Shown here one piece after another: positions 26,273 to 34,693 of a stretch of DNA of 64,000 nt. The DNA is taken from assembly GCF_014648915.1 (NCBI RefSeq), contig NZ_BMSA01000012.1, positions 186,001 through 250,000 of the forward strand, written 5' to 3'. Source of the stretch: Streptomyces phaeofaciens (GTDB lineage Bacteria; Actinomycetota; Actinomycetes; Streptomycetales; Streptomycetaceae). Both the position numbers and the translations under genes were made by a program. The notes under the pieces were generated by a model. That model did no database searches. It saw only the letters and a program-made list of their open reading frames with translations, and was not told the origin of the DNA. Position 1 is the first letter of the stretch; every line of letters starts with the position of its first letter.

Positions 26273-26764
26273 ATGACCTACCGCGTCTGCTTCGTCTGCA
26301 CCGGCAACATCTGCCGCTCGCCGATGGCCGAATCGGTCTTCCGCGCGCGCGTGGTGGAGGCCGGGCTGGACTCCGTGGTCGAGGTCGACAGTGCCGGCAC
26401 GGGCGACTGGCACGAGGGCGAGAACGCCGACTTGCGCACCCTCTCCGTCCTCGAAGAGCGTGGCTACGCCCTTGATCACGCGGCCCGGGTGTTCGAACCG
26501 TCCTGGTTCGCACGCCTGGATCTCGTGATCGCCCTCGACACCGGCCATCTCAAGGCCCTGCGCCACCTCGCGGCCATCGGGGAGGACGCCGCGAAGGTAC
26601 GGCTGCTGCGGTCCTACGACCCGGGCGCGGGCGACGACCTCGACGTGCCCGACCCCTACTACGGCGGCCTGGACGGTTTCGAGGAGTGCCTGGAGATGGT
26701 GGAGCGGGCCTGCACCGGGCTGCTCGACGCGGTACGCCAGGACCTGGAAGGACAGTTGACATGA
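26273..26764 (+). CDS. ptpA: Low-molecular-weight protein-tyrosine phosphatase
   Basis: Cytoplasmic tyrosine phosphatase (163 aa). The P-loop CTGNICRS has nucleophile Cys9 and Arg15 (CX5R), and the general-acid loop DPYYGG is near residue 127. PtpA of S. coelicolor has been linked to secondary metabolism. Its stop overlaps the ATG of the next gene (ATGA), so the two are translationally coupled. Confidence 0.95.
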   Translation: MTYRVCFVCTGNICRSPMAESVFRARVVEAGLDSVVEVDSAGTGDWHEGENADLRTLSVLEERGYALDHAARVFEPSWFARLDLVIALDTGHLKALRHLAAIGEDAAKVRLLRSYDPGAGDDLDVPDPYYGGLDGFEECLEMVERACTGLLDAVRQDLEGQLT

Positions 26765-27927
26765 CCGGACCCACCGCGGACGGCCGGGGCGCACGGCCGG
26801 CCGAGAACACCGGCGACGGCACGCGCGTGGTGCGCGCCGGGCTGCCCGAGCCGGTGAAGTACGAGCCGACCCTCCCGGGGCCCGTGTTCGCCGCGCACTT
26901 CCATCTGCCGGGCGAGCCCACGGGCCCGTACACCTATGGCCGCGACGAGAACCCGACCTGGACCCTCCTGGAGCGCGCCCTCGGCGAGTTGGAGGCTCCC
27001 GGGCGGGACGGCGTCGAGACGCTCGCCTTCGCCTCCGGCATGGCCGCGATCTCGTCGGTGCTCTTCTCCCAGCTGAGCTCCGGCGACACCGTGGTGCTGC
27101 CCAGCGACGGCTACCAGGTCTTCCCCCTGGTGCGGGCGCAACTGGAGGCGTACGGCATCCAGGTGCGGACCGCGCCGACCGGCGGCGACGCCCAGCTGGA
27201 CGTCCTCGACGGCGCCCGGCTGCTGTGGATCGAGTCCCCGTCGAACCCCGGTCTCGACGTGTGCGACATCCGACGGCTCGTCGAGGCGGCACACGCGCGT
27301 GGCGCCCTCGTGGCCGTCGACAACACCCTCGCCACGCCGCTCGGACAGCGTCCGCTGGAACTCGGAGCCGACTTCTCGGTGGCGAGCGGCACCAAGCAGC
27401 TCACGGGCCACGGTGACGTCCTCCTCGGCTACGTCACCGGGCAGGCCGGTGCCGCCATGACCGCCGTACGGCGCTGGCGCAAGATCGTCGGGGCGATTCC
27501 GGGACCCATGGAGGCCTGGCTGGCGCACCGGTCGATCGCCACACTGCACCTGCGCGTCGAGCGGCAGAGCGCCACCGCCCTGGCCCTCGCCGAGGCACTG
27601 CGCACCAGGCCCGAGGTGAGCGGGCTGCGCTACCCGGGGCTGCCCGACGACCCCGCGCACAAGATCGCTTCGCAGCAGATGCGGCGCTACGGCTGCGTGG
27701 TCTCGTTCACGCTGCCCACGCGCGCGCGTGCCGAGCGTTTCCTCGAGGAGCTGCGGCTCGTGGACGACGCGACGAGCTTCGGCGGGGTGCGCTCCACGGC
27801 CGAGCGGCGCGGGCGCTGGGGCGGCGACGCGGTGCCGGAGGGCTTCATCCGGCTGTCGGTCGGCGCCGAGGACCCGGAGGATCTCGTGGCGGATGTGCTG
27901 CGTGCGCTGGAGGAGTCGGCACGGTGA
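26761..27927 (+). CDS. Cystathionine gamma-lyase/synthase-type PLP enzyme
   Basis: Cys/Met-metabolism PLP enzyme (388 aa). Features: YTYGRDENPTWTLLERAL at the N-terminus, FASGMAAISSVL, an IESPSNP cofactor loop, AVDNTLATP and SGTKQLTGHGD with the Schiff-base Lys near residue 212. The family makes or cleaves cystathionine in transsulfuration; exact specificity is not readable. It overlaps ptpA by 4 bp. A hairpin follows at 27972-28004. Confidence 0.92.
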   Translation: MTGPTADGRGARPAENTGDGTRVVRAGLPEPVKYEPTLPGPVFAAHFHLPGEPTGPYTYGRDENPTWTLLERALGELEAPGRDGVETLAFASGMAAISSVLFSQLSSGDTVVLPSDGYQVFPLVRAQLEAYGIQVRTAPTGGDAQLDVLDGARLLWIESPSNPGLDVCDIRRLVEAAHARGALVAVDNTLATPLGQRPLELGADFSVASGTKQLTGHGDVLLGYVTGQAGAAMTAVRRWRKIVGAIPGPMEAWLAHRSIATLHLRVERQSATALALAEALRTRPEVSGLRYPGLPDDPAHKIASQQMRRYGCVVSFTLPTRARAERFLEELRLVDDATSFGGVRSTAERRGRWGGDAVPEGFIRLSVGAEDPEDLVADVLRALEESAR

Positions 27928-27971
27928 CCGGTTTACGGCCGCCCGGACGGTGTGCCTCTACGGACGACGGA

Positions 27972-28004
27972 CGGTCCGAGCCTCCCCCCTCGTGGCTCGG
28001 ACCG
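27972..28004 (+). terminator. Hairpin after the ptpA operon
   Basis: Eleven-bp perfect arms CGGTCCGAGCC and GGCTCGGACCG with an 11-nt C-rich loop. No U-run. Confidence 0.6.
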
Positions 28005-28077
28005 CCCTCGGTTCCGCGCGCGAAGAACCGCGCGAACCAGGCTAGTTGACTCTGTGTCAGTGTCCAATCACAGTAGC

Positions 28078-28119
28078 GGCAGAGGCCTATCGACATATTT
28101 ATAGTTCGGACTGCCTCTG
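28078..28119. promoter_or_regulatory. AT-rich inverted-repeat region before the LysR gene
   Basis: AGAGGC (28081-28086) and GCCTCT (28113-28118) flank an unusually AT-rich core (CGACATATTTATAG). It lies 35 bp before the LysR start and may be its promoter/operator. No consensus -35 is paired with it. Confidence 0.35.
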
Positions 28120-28153
28120 AGTCGGAAGAAAAGGCGGGGAAGGAGGACGCTCC

Positions 28154-29059
28154 ATGGATCTGGCCTTGCTGCGCACGTTCGTGACCGTGCACCGGGCCGG
28201 CTCCTTCACCCGCGCCGCCGCGCTGCTGGGCCTGTCGCAGCCGGCCGTCACCTCTCAGATCCGCACCCTCGAACGGCAGCTGGGCCGTCCGCTCTTCCTG
28301 CGTCAGGCCCGCGGGGTGACCCCCACGACCGTCGGCGACGAACTCGCCCACAAGGCCGCTCCGCACCTCGACGCCCTGGTGGAGATCGCCGAGACCGGTC
28401 TCGACGACGACTCCTCCCTACGGACCCTGCACCTTGCCGGTCCCCCCGAGTTCACCGCCGAGCGGGCGTTGCCCGCGCTCACCGAGCTGTCCGGCGACGA
28501 CGGACAGGGCCTCACCCTGCGGGCCTCCTTCGGCACCGCCGAGGAGGTCCTGGAGGGCCTGGCCGCCGGACATCACGACCTGGCCATCAGCGCCGCCCGG
28601 CCGCGCGGCGCGCTGCTCACCGCCACCCCGCTCTGCGACGAGGAGCATGTCCTGGTCACCGCGCCCCAGTGGGCCGAGCGGATCGACGCCGGGAAGCTGC
28701 GCAGCACGGGCGCCTCGGCGCTGGAGAACCTCCCGGTCGTCGAGGTGCACGAGTCGCTGCCCCTCGTCTCCCGCTACTGGGCCTCCGTCTTCGACTCCCG
28801 CCCCGCCGCATCGGGCACGGTCGTCGTCCCCGACCTGCGCGCGGTCCTCGCCTGTGCGATCGCGGGCGCGGGCCTGGCGGTCCTGCCCCGCTATCTCTGC
28901 GCCGCCGCACTGGAGCGCGGGGAGGTCGTCGCCCCGCACGAGCCCGCGGTGCCGCCGTTGCGGACGTACGTCCTGGTGGTGCGCACCGGCACCCTCGCGA
29001 TGCCTCATGTCGCCCGGGCCCATGAGCGGCTGCTGGGGGCGGCCGCCGGGTGGTCCTGA
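28154..29059 (+). CDS. LysR-family transcriptional regulator
   Basis: A 301-residue LTTR. The N-terminal winged helix has MDLALLRTFVTVHRAGSFTRAAALLGLSQPAVTSQIRTLERQLG and then LFLRQARGVTPT. A periplasmic-binding-like effector domain follows from about residue 90. The ATG at 28154 is preceded by GAAGGAGGACGCTCC, giving a good ribosome binding site. No divergent target gene is present; it may act on itself or at a distance. Confidence 0.92.
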   Translation: MDLALLRTFVTVHRAGSFTRAAALLGLSQPAVTSQIRTLERQLGRPLFLRQARGVTPTTVGDELAHKAAPHLDALVEIAETGLDDDSSLRTLHLAGPPEFTAERALPALTELSGDDGQGLTLRASFGTAEEVLEGLAAGHHDLAISAARPRGALLTATPLCDEEHVLVTAPQWAERIDAGKLRSTGASALENLPVVEVHESLPLVSRYWASVFDSRPAASGTVVVPDLRAVLACAIAGAGLAVLPRYLCAAALERGEVVAPHEPAVPPLRTYVLVVRTGTLAMPHVARAHERLLGAAAGWS

Positions 29060-29147
29060 ACGGATCTGATGGAGGCGGCCGAAGCAAGGTGGAGGCCGTT
29101 CGTTCGGGGGAGTTCACGAAACAGGTTCGGCCGGTCACGTCTCGCGA

Positions 29148-29163
29148 TGTTTCACGTGGAACC
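29148..29163. other. parS site 5
   Basis: TGTTTCACGTGGAACC, with CACGTG core intact and two changes in the right arm. It lies 20 bp before the Nudix start, between the LysR and Nudix genes. Confidence 0.75.
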
Positions 29164-29183
29164 AGCCGGGCCACATTTCTCCC

Positions 29184-29666
29184 ATGACCGTCCGACCCGT
29201 GGTCAAGCGCACCGCCCGTGCCGTTCTGCTGGACGGCGACGACCTGATCCTGATCAAGCGCACCAAGCCCGGTGTGGATCCGTACTGGCTCACGCCCGGT
29301 GGCGGGGTCGAACCCGACGACGCCACCGTCGTGGACGCCCTGCACCGCGAGGTGCACGAGGAGCTCGGAGCCAAGATCGCCGACGTCGTGCCCTGTTTCG
29401 TCGACACCGTCGAGCACATCGGCGAGGACAGCAGTACGACCGGTGTGAAGGTGCAGCACTTCTTCGTCTGCCGTCTGGAGTCCATGGACCCGGCCCTGCG
29501 GCACGGCCCCGAGATCGACGAACCCGAGGGCGAGTACGAGATCGTCCGCGTGCCCTTCACCCGTGTCGGGATCGCGTCCGTCCACCTCGTACCGCTGTCG
29601 CTGCGGCACTACCTGGACGGCAACATCGAGGGCGTTCGTGCCATGCACGCACCCGACCTGGGGTGA
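29184..29666 (+). CDS. Nudix hydrolase
   Basis: A 160-residue Nudix-fold pyrophosphohydrolase of unknown substrate. The Nudix box reads GGGVEPDD, then REVHEELGAKI. The catalytic REUXEEXGU part is intact. The first Glu of GX5EX7 is replaced by Asp, and there is one extra residue before the Arg, so the box is slightly non-canonical. parS site 5 occupies its leader. Confidence 0.87.
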   Translation: MTVRPVVKRTARAVLLDGDDLILIKRTKPGVDPYWLTPGGGVEPDDATVVDALHREVHEELGAKIADVVPCFVDTVEHIGEDSSTTGVKVQHFFVCRLESMDPALRHGPEIDEPEGEYEIVRVPFTRVGIASVHLVPLSLRHYLDGNIEGVRAMHAPDLG

Positions 29667-29730
29667 GAGCGGATTCTTCGGAACGCCGCAGCGCCGCGGC
29701 GCCCGGTCGCCGGAGCGCCGGAGCGGCTGA

Positions 29731-31413
29731 TCAGCTTCCGGTCGCCACGAGTTCCTCGACCGAGTCATGCCGTATGCGCTCCACGGGGATGCCCACGCCG
29801 CGCAGTGCGCTGACTCCGCTGCGGATCATCCCTGGCGGACCGGACACATACGCGTCGTACTCGGCCCAGGGTCCGAAGGTCCGTATGGCGTCCGGCAGCT
29901 GGAGCAGGCCGTTCCGGTCGACCACCGGGTGGACGTCCAGCCAGGTGTGGGTCTGCTGGAGCCTGAGCATCGTGTCGATGTCGTACAGGTCGTGGTCGCT
30001 GCGGGCGCCGTAGAAGACCTCGACCGGGCGGCGGACGCCGCGCTCGGCGACGTCCTCGACCAGGGCCTTGATGGGGGCTATGCCCGTGCCGCCGCCGACG
30101 CAGAGCAGTCCGCTGACACGCGTGTGGTCGACGGTCATCGAGCCGGCCGGCGGACCCAGCCGGACGACGTCGCCGGGCCGGGCGCGGTGCACCAGGGCGT
30201 TGGACACCCAGCCCGCGGGGATGGCCCTCACGTGGAACGTGAGGAGTCCGTCGGAGCGGGGCGCCGAGGCGAAGGAGTAGTGCCGCCAGATCCTCGGCCA
30301 CCACGGCGTCTCCAGGCTCGTGTACTGCCCGGCGAGGAAGGGGTACGGCTGGTCGGGGCGGAGGGTGAGGACCGCGACGTCCGGTGTCCGGAGATCGTGC
30401 GAGACGACCTCCGCGTGCCACCAGGCCGGGGCGCGCAGCTCGTCCGCGGCCGACGCGTCGATCATCACCTGGGAGATCGTCGTGTAGGTCCGCACCCAGG
30501 CCGCCTCCGTCTCGGCGTCCCAGACGGTGCCGGCGTACCTGCTCAGCGCGCCGATCAGACACTCGCCGACGGCCGGGTAGTGCTCGGCCCGGGTGCCGTA
30601 CTTGCGGTGGCCCCTGCCGAGGTTCTGGAGGTAGTCGACGAGCACCGGTTTGTTGTCGATGTGCTCGGCGGCGGTGAGCAGGGCCTTGAGCAGCCGGTCC
30701 CGCTGGGCGTCCATCGCGGGCGGGAAGAGCGGGCGCAGGCCGGGGTGACGGACGAAGAGCAGGGCGTAGAAGTACGCCGTGACCTTGTCGGCCACGGGGG
30801 CGACCTCGGACATGGTCCGCCGGATGAGGACAGCGTCCGGGGAGGCGGGCGGAGCTGCGGCGGATCGCTGGGCAGGCACCAGGGGGTCGGGGGCCGGCGT
30901 TGGCTGTGCGGCGCGGGGCTCGGGGCGCGCGGGCTGCTGGGCGGGGGCCGGCTGCCAGGCGGGGGCGTGTGCCTGGGCCTGAACGTGGGCCGGAGCCTGG
31001 GCCTGGACGGGTGTCCGAGGCTCGGCGGGAGCCTGTTGCCGAGCGGAGAGCCGGGGGTCCGTGGAGAAGCGGGGCTCGGTGGGGAGCAGGGGCTCCGTGA
31101 GGGGCCGGGGCGGCGAGGTCGCCGGTCCGGCCGCCGGGATCGGCGGGGCGGGGCTCGACGGACTCCGGGTGATGGACGGACCGGTTGGTCCAGGCTCTGT
31201 CCGGGGCCCCGGGTCCGTGGCAGCGCCCGGCGGCACCTGCCCTTCGGGATCGGGGGCGCTCCGGCCCACCGGTCGCAGCGCGGCCAGACGGCGGCCGTCA
31301 GAGGCCCCCGGCTCGCCCCCGGCGGTCGGCTCGGGCTGCTTGTGCGGTGTGAACCATCCGTCCCCTCCGCCGGACGTTCCGTTGTCGGCCGACTTGGTGG
31401 TCGGAGCGTCCAT
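29731..31413 (-). CDS. Flavohaemoprotein-like protein with disordered N-terminal extension
   Basis: A 560-residue protein. Residues 1-190 are Pro/Ala/Gln-rich and disordered. Residues 193-310 are a haem globin with proximal-His region RGHRKYG near 267 and EHYPAVGECL. From about 325 a ferredoxin-reductase-type FAD domain (WRHYSFASAP) and an NAD domain (GGGTGIAPIKALVED) follow. Flavohaemoproteins oxidise nitric oxide to nitrate with NAD(P)H. Classic Hmp lacks the extension, which is seen in Streptomyces forms. The ATG at 31413 has GAGGCGAGG upstream; an ATG at 31434 is weaker. No NsrR site was recognised upstream. Confidence 0.87.
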   Translation of the reverse strand: MDAPTTKSADNGTSGGGDGWFTPHKQPEPTAGGEPGASDGRRLAALRPVGRSAPDPEGQVPPGAATDPGPRTEPGPTGPSITRSPSSPAPPIPAAGPATSPPRPLTEPLLPTEPRFSTDPRLSARQQAPAEPRTPVQAQAPAHVQAQAHAPAWQPAPAQQPARPEPRAAQPTPAPDPLVPAQRSAAAPPASPDAVLIRRTMSEVAPVADKVTAYFYALLFVRHPGLRPLFPPAMDAQRDRLLKALLTAAEHIDNKPVLVDYLQNLGRGHRKYGTRAEHYPAVGECLIGALSRYAGTVWDAETEAAWVRTYTTISQVMIDASAADELRAPAWWHAEVVSHDLRTPDVAVLTLRPDQPYPFLAGQYTSLETPWWPRIWRHYSFASAPRSDGLLTFHVRAIPAGWVSNALVHRARPGDVVRLGPPAGSMTVDHTRVSGLLCVGGGTGIAPIKALVEDVAERGVRRPVEVFYGARSDHDLYDIDTMLRLQQTHTWLDVHPVVDRNGLLQLPDAIRTFGPWAEYDAYVSGPPGMIRSGVSALRGVGIPVERIRHDSVEELVATGS

Positions 31414-31838
31414 GGTGTGCCTCGCCTCGAACATCTTTCGGTCGGTCTGCGCACTTCCTGGATCGGAAGGTGCCTGCTTCCCCCGCAGACGGCTTGCCAT
31501 TCCGTTCGGTTCCGCGACCACGACGGGCGTGGTCGACCCGGTTCTCCGCTCCGCACGAACACATGAGGCGAGAGTGCGACAGGGGCCGCGGCCTCTCGCC
31601 GCAGCATCCCATCGTGTTCGGGCGCCCCGGCCGTACAAGCGGAAGTGCGGGTCTTCGATCTCTCCGTCCCGTTAGGCTGCATTGCCCTGTGCCCGGCTCC
31701 CGGAGATGTGTGCACCGCATCCAGCGCACCCGTTCCGTAAGCGAACCGGAGTCGACCCTACCGGCCGCCGCCGCGCGCACAAGTACCCCCTTCCCACCAC
31801 GGAACCCGGCCGGGGGGCGAACCGCCGGTTCCCCTCAA
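31414..31838. other. Intergenic region before the flavohaemoprotein gene
   Basis: 425 bp between two minus-strand genes. No supported gene; it should contain the flavohaemoprotein promoter, but I could not identify a convincing -10/-35 pair or a nitric-oxide regulator site. Confidence 0.4.
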
Positions 31839-32471
31839 TTACCGGGCGTGCCGCACCAATTCATAGGCATCCCACAAATCCCTCCCCATGTAGGAGTGGG
31901 TGGCGAGGCCGGTCAGACGGCGGTCCGCGTTGACCGCGACGGAAACGGGTACAGCTGCGAACAGATCCATGTCGGAGAGCGAATCGCCGTACGCGACACA
32001 GTCGTCCCGTGTCACCCCGAACCGCCCGCACAGCCGGTCCGCGATCAGCACCTTCGCCCGGGCACTGAGCACACCGGCCGGATCCACGGGCTCGGTGAAC
32101 GGCAGCGCGGGAAACCGGGATCCATGGGCCGCGTGCGCGCCCCAGGCCACGAGTTTCTCCACGAAGAACGACGGCGAGAGGGACACGACGGCGCAGTACT
32201 CCCCCCGGCTTCTGATCTCGGCCCAGACCTCGCGAATACGTGCCAGCCAGGGCGCCCCCTCGAACGCCGCCGCCACATGTTCCTCGGTGAGCCGCGTCCA
32301 GAGCGCGTGCACCTGTGCCGCGTACTCCGGTGGCCCGATCAGTCCCGCGGAGATCGCCTGCTCCAGCGCCATCGTCTCGGCCACCAGGCCGAGTTGGCGG
32401 GAGATCTCCAGTGGCGCGGTCGTTCCGTGCAGGAGCGTGCCGTCGAGGTCGAAGAGATGAAGTCTCGCCAT
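31839..32471 (-). CDS. HAD-superfamily phosphatase (SerB-like)
   Basis: A 210-residue HAD hydrolase with motif I FDLDGTLL near residue 7, motif II VVSLSPS, a Lys in SARAKVLIADRL and motif IV AYGDSLSDMDLF. The C1-type cap between motifs I and II suggests the SerB/phosphoserine-phosphatase-like (IB) group; the substrate is unknown. The start ATG at 32471 directly precedes motif I. It is divergent from the GNAT gene, with parS site 6 between them. Confidence 0.9.
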   Translation of the reverse strand: MARLHLFDLDGTLLHGTTAPLEISRQLGLVAETMALEQAISAGLIGPPEYAAQVHALWTRLTEEHVAAAFEGAPWLARIREVWAEIRSRGEYCAVVSLSPSFFVEKLVAWGAHAAHGSRFPALPFTEPVDPAGVLSARAKVLIADRLCGRFGVTRDDCVAYGDSLSDMDLFAAVPVSVAVNADRRLTGLATHSYMGRDLWDAYELVRHAR

Positions 32472-32539
32472 GGGCCGAGGCTAACGGGCCGTCCTGTCAA
32501 CTCCCTGGCGGAGGTGCTCCGTAGGGCGCCGTTCGCCGA

Positions 32540-32555
32540 CGTGTCACGTGAAACA
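32540..32555. other. parS site 6
   Basis: CGTGTCACGTGAAACA: perfect right arm and core, left arm with two differences. It lies in the divergent region between the HAD and GNAT genes. Confidence 0.75.
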
Positions 32556-32665
32556 GGCCTGACCGTCGACTCACCCGCGCCATGGGCCACGAGATGGCCA
32601 AAAGCACGTACGTCTCAGGGGAAACAGGTGGACGCCGGGGGCACCGGTCGGACAGCCTGACCAGC

Positions 32666-33532
32666 GTGCCGACTCCTTCCCCCAGCGCTCTGCCCATCCG
32701 CCGTCTGACGCATCGCGACCTCACCGCCTGCGCCGACTTGTCCGAGGACAGGGGGTGGCCACGCGAGGAACACAAGTGGGGCCTCCTGCTCTCGGCCGGG
32801 AAGGGATACGGCATCGACGACCCCGACGGGGGCCTGGTCACCGCCTGCGTCATCACCGAGTACGGCCCGTACGGCAGCCCCTCTCTCGGAGCGATCGGCA
32901 TGGTGCTGGTCGCCGAACGCCACTCCCGGCAGGGCATCGGCCGACGGCTGATGCGGCATGTCGTCGCCGGGATGGGCACGACTCCGCTGACCCTGCACGC
33001 GACACCCAACGGCCGGCCGCTGTACGAGGAGCTGGGCTTCAAGGCGACAGGCCGGGCGGAGATGGTGCGGGGACGCTTCCGCCCCGGCAACTCTCCGTCG
33101 ACGATCGCCACGCGCGCGGCCACCGCCGAGGATCTCACCACGATCCTCCGGCTCGACGAGGAGGTGTTCGGCACCGATCGCACCCATGTCATCACCCGGC
33201 TGCCCGCCTTCGCCGATCAGCTGCGGGTGGCCGAGGACAACGGTCGGATCATCGGTTACGCGGCCGCCTGGCCCAACATGGACACGCAGGTCGTCGGCCC
33301 GCTGATCGCCCGGGACACGGAGACCGCGAAGGCCCTGCTGGCCTCCCTCGCCGCCCATACCGACCGGCCCCTGCGAACCGACATCGACGTGCGCCACGAG
33401 GAGCTGCTGGCGTGGGTGAAGGAGCGCGGCCTGGAGTCCGTCGCCTTCAATGCCGTGATGACCTACGGGATCACCGAGCTGCCGGGCGACTGGAGCCGCC
33501 GTTTCGCCCCGCTGACCGTGGCGGCCGGCTGA
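32666..33532 (+). CDS. Tandem-GNAT acetyltransferase
   Basis: A 288-residue N-acetyltransferase. The first GNAT domain carries the acetyl-CoA motif RHSRQGIGRRLMRHV and LHATPNGRPLYEELGF. A second GNAT-like domain from about residue 135 starts TRAATAEDLTTILRLDEEVFG, with AEDNGRIIGYAAAWP, but its CoA loop is degenerate. The acceptor is unknown. The start is uncertain: GTG 32666 begins just before the first domain, while upstream ATGs at 32582 and 32594 would add a tail and have no better ribosome binding site. Confidence 0.8.
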   Translation: MPTPSPSALPIRRLTHRDLTACADLSEDRGWPREEHKWGLLLSAGKGYGIDDPDGGLVTACVITEYGPYGSPSLGAIGMVLVAERHSRQGIGRRLMRHVVAGMGTTPLTLHATPNGRPLYEELGFKATGRAEMVRGRFRPGNSPSTIATRAATAEDLTTILRLDEEVFGTDRTHVITRLPAFADQLRVAEDNGRIIGYAAAWPNMDTQVVGPLIARDTETAKALLASLAAHTDRPLRTDIDVRHEELLAWVKERGLESVAFNAVMTYGITELPGDWSRRFAPLTVAAG

Positions 33533-33715
33533 GGCTTCACCGGGTGGATACGACGACGCCGGTCCTTCTCGTCCGCAGGGAGCAAGCATCCTCGGAGCAG
33601 GTGTTCTGGGAACAGTCGCCCTTCTGAAGTATTTGCACACGCGGGTTACATGCGGCCGATGACTATCTCGCGGCTGCTCTATCCTGGTGTCAGCTGCTCC
33701 GGTACGGAGGAACCC

Positions 33716-34180
33716 ATGACTGCGACCGACCCCGCGCTCACCGCCCTCGCCCAAGGCTGGTCCGCCCTCGCCCTGCTGCACGGGAGGATCGAGGCCCACA
33801 TCGAGCGCGCGCTCCAAGCGGGGCACGACCTGAGCGTGCGCGAGTACTCACTGCTCGACGTGCTCAGCCGGCAGCACGACCGAGAGGGCGGCCATCTCCA
33901 GATGAAGCAGGTCGCCGACGCGGTCGTCCTCAGCCAGAGCGCCACCACCCGGCTGGTGACGCGCCTGGAGGACCGCGGCCTGCTCGAGCGCTATCTCTGC
34001 CCGACCGACCGGCGCGGCATCTACACCAACGTCACCGAGGCCGGACTGGAGCTGCTCGACGCGGCCCGGCCGACCAATGACGCGTCGCTGCGCGAAGCTC
34101 TCGACGAAGCGGCCCTCAACCCGGAACTGGCCCCGCTGGTGCGAGTCGTGGAAACCCTGAAGGTACCCGCCGCCGCATAG
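33716..34180 (+). CDS. MarR-family transcriptional regulator
   Basis: A 154-residue winged-helix dimer. VREYSLLDVLSRQ, LQMKQVADAVVLSQSATTRLVTRLEDRGLLERY and the wing PTDRRGIYTNVTEAG are typical MarR signatures. GGAGG lies 5 nt before the ATG at 33716. A GNAT gene follows 9 bp downstream and is probably in the same operon and a candidate target. The ligand is unknown. Confidence 0.92.
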   Translation: MTATDPALTALAQGWSALALLHGRIEAHIERALQAGHDLSVREYSLLDVLSRQHDREGGHLQMKQVADAVVLSQSATTRLVTRLEDRGLLERYLCPTDRRGIYTNVTEAGLELLDAARPTNDASLREALDEAALNPELAPLVRVVETLKVPAAA

Positions 34181-34189
34181 GGTGCGGCC

Positions 34190-34642
34190 ATGGGAGATCT
34201 TGAAATCCGGGCCGCCGCCGCAGCGGACATCCCCGCGATCGTCGGCATGCTCGCGGACGATCCGCTGGGCGCCCAGCGCGAGTCGCCCGACGACCTCAGC
34301 CCGTACATCGCCGCGCTGGAACGGCTCAGCGCCGACCCGAACCAGCGTCTGGTCGTGGCTGTACGGGAGGGGCGCGTCGTCGGCACGCTTCAGCTGACGA
34401 TCGTTCCCGGCCTGTCCCGGCGCGGTGCGACCCGGTCCATCATCGAGGGCGTACGGGTGCACGCGGACGAGCGCGGCAGCGGTCTGGGAACCCGGTTCAT
34501 CGAGTGGGCCGTCGAGGAATCCCGCCGGGAGAACTGCCAGTTGGTGCAGCTCACCTCCGACAGCACCCGCACCGACGCCCACCGCTTCTACGAGCGGCTG
34601 GGCTTCGAGGCCTCGCACGTGGGCTTCAAGCTCCAGCTCTGA
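34190..34642 (+). CDS. GNAT-family N-acetyltransferase
   Basis: A 150-residue single-domain acetyltransferase with acetyl-CoA site VHADERGSGLGTRFIEWA and the C-terminal LTSDSTRTDAHRFYERLGF. It sits 9 bp behind the MarR gene. The acceptor (small amine, antibiotic or protein) cannot be inferred. parS site 7 follows 15 bp after the stop. Confidence 0.9.
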   Translation: MGDLEIRAAAAADIPAIVGMLADDPLGAQRESPDDLSPYIAALERLSADPNQRLVVAVREGRVVGTLQLTIVPGLSRRGATRSIIEGVRVHADERGSGLGTRFIEWAVEESRRENCQLVQLTSDSTRTDAHRFYERLGFEASHVGFKLQL

Positions 34643-34652
34643 ATGCGGGAAG

Positions 34653-34676
34653 GCTCTGTTTCACGTGAAACAGAGC
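34653..34676. other. parS site 7 in a 24-bp palindrome
   Basis: Perfect TGTTTCACGTGAAACA at 34657-34672, with palindromic symmetry continuing four more bases on each side. It lies between convergent GNAT and serine hydrolase genes, so RNA from either side could fold it into a hairpin. Confidence 0.93.
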
Positions 34677-34693
34677 GCTTCTCATGGCGGCCG

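Noticed and set aside
30226..30239. TCACGTGGAAC inside the flavohaemoprotein gene looked like a parS
   Set aside because: Only the core and right arm match; the left arm is unrelated and the symmetry is lost.
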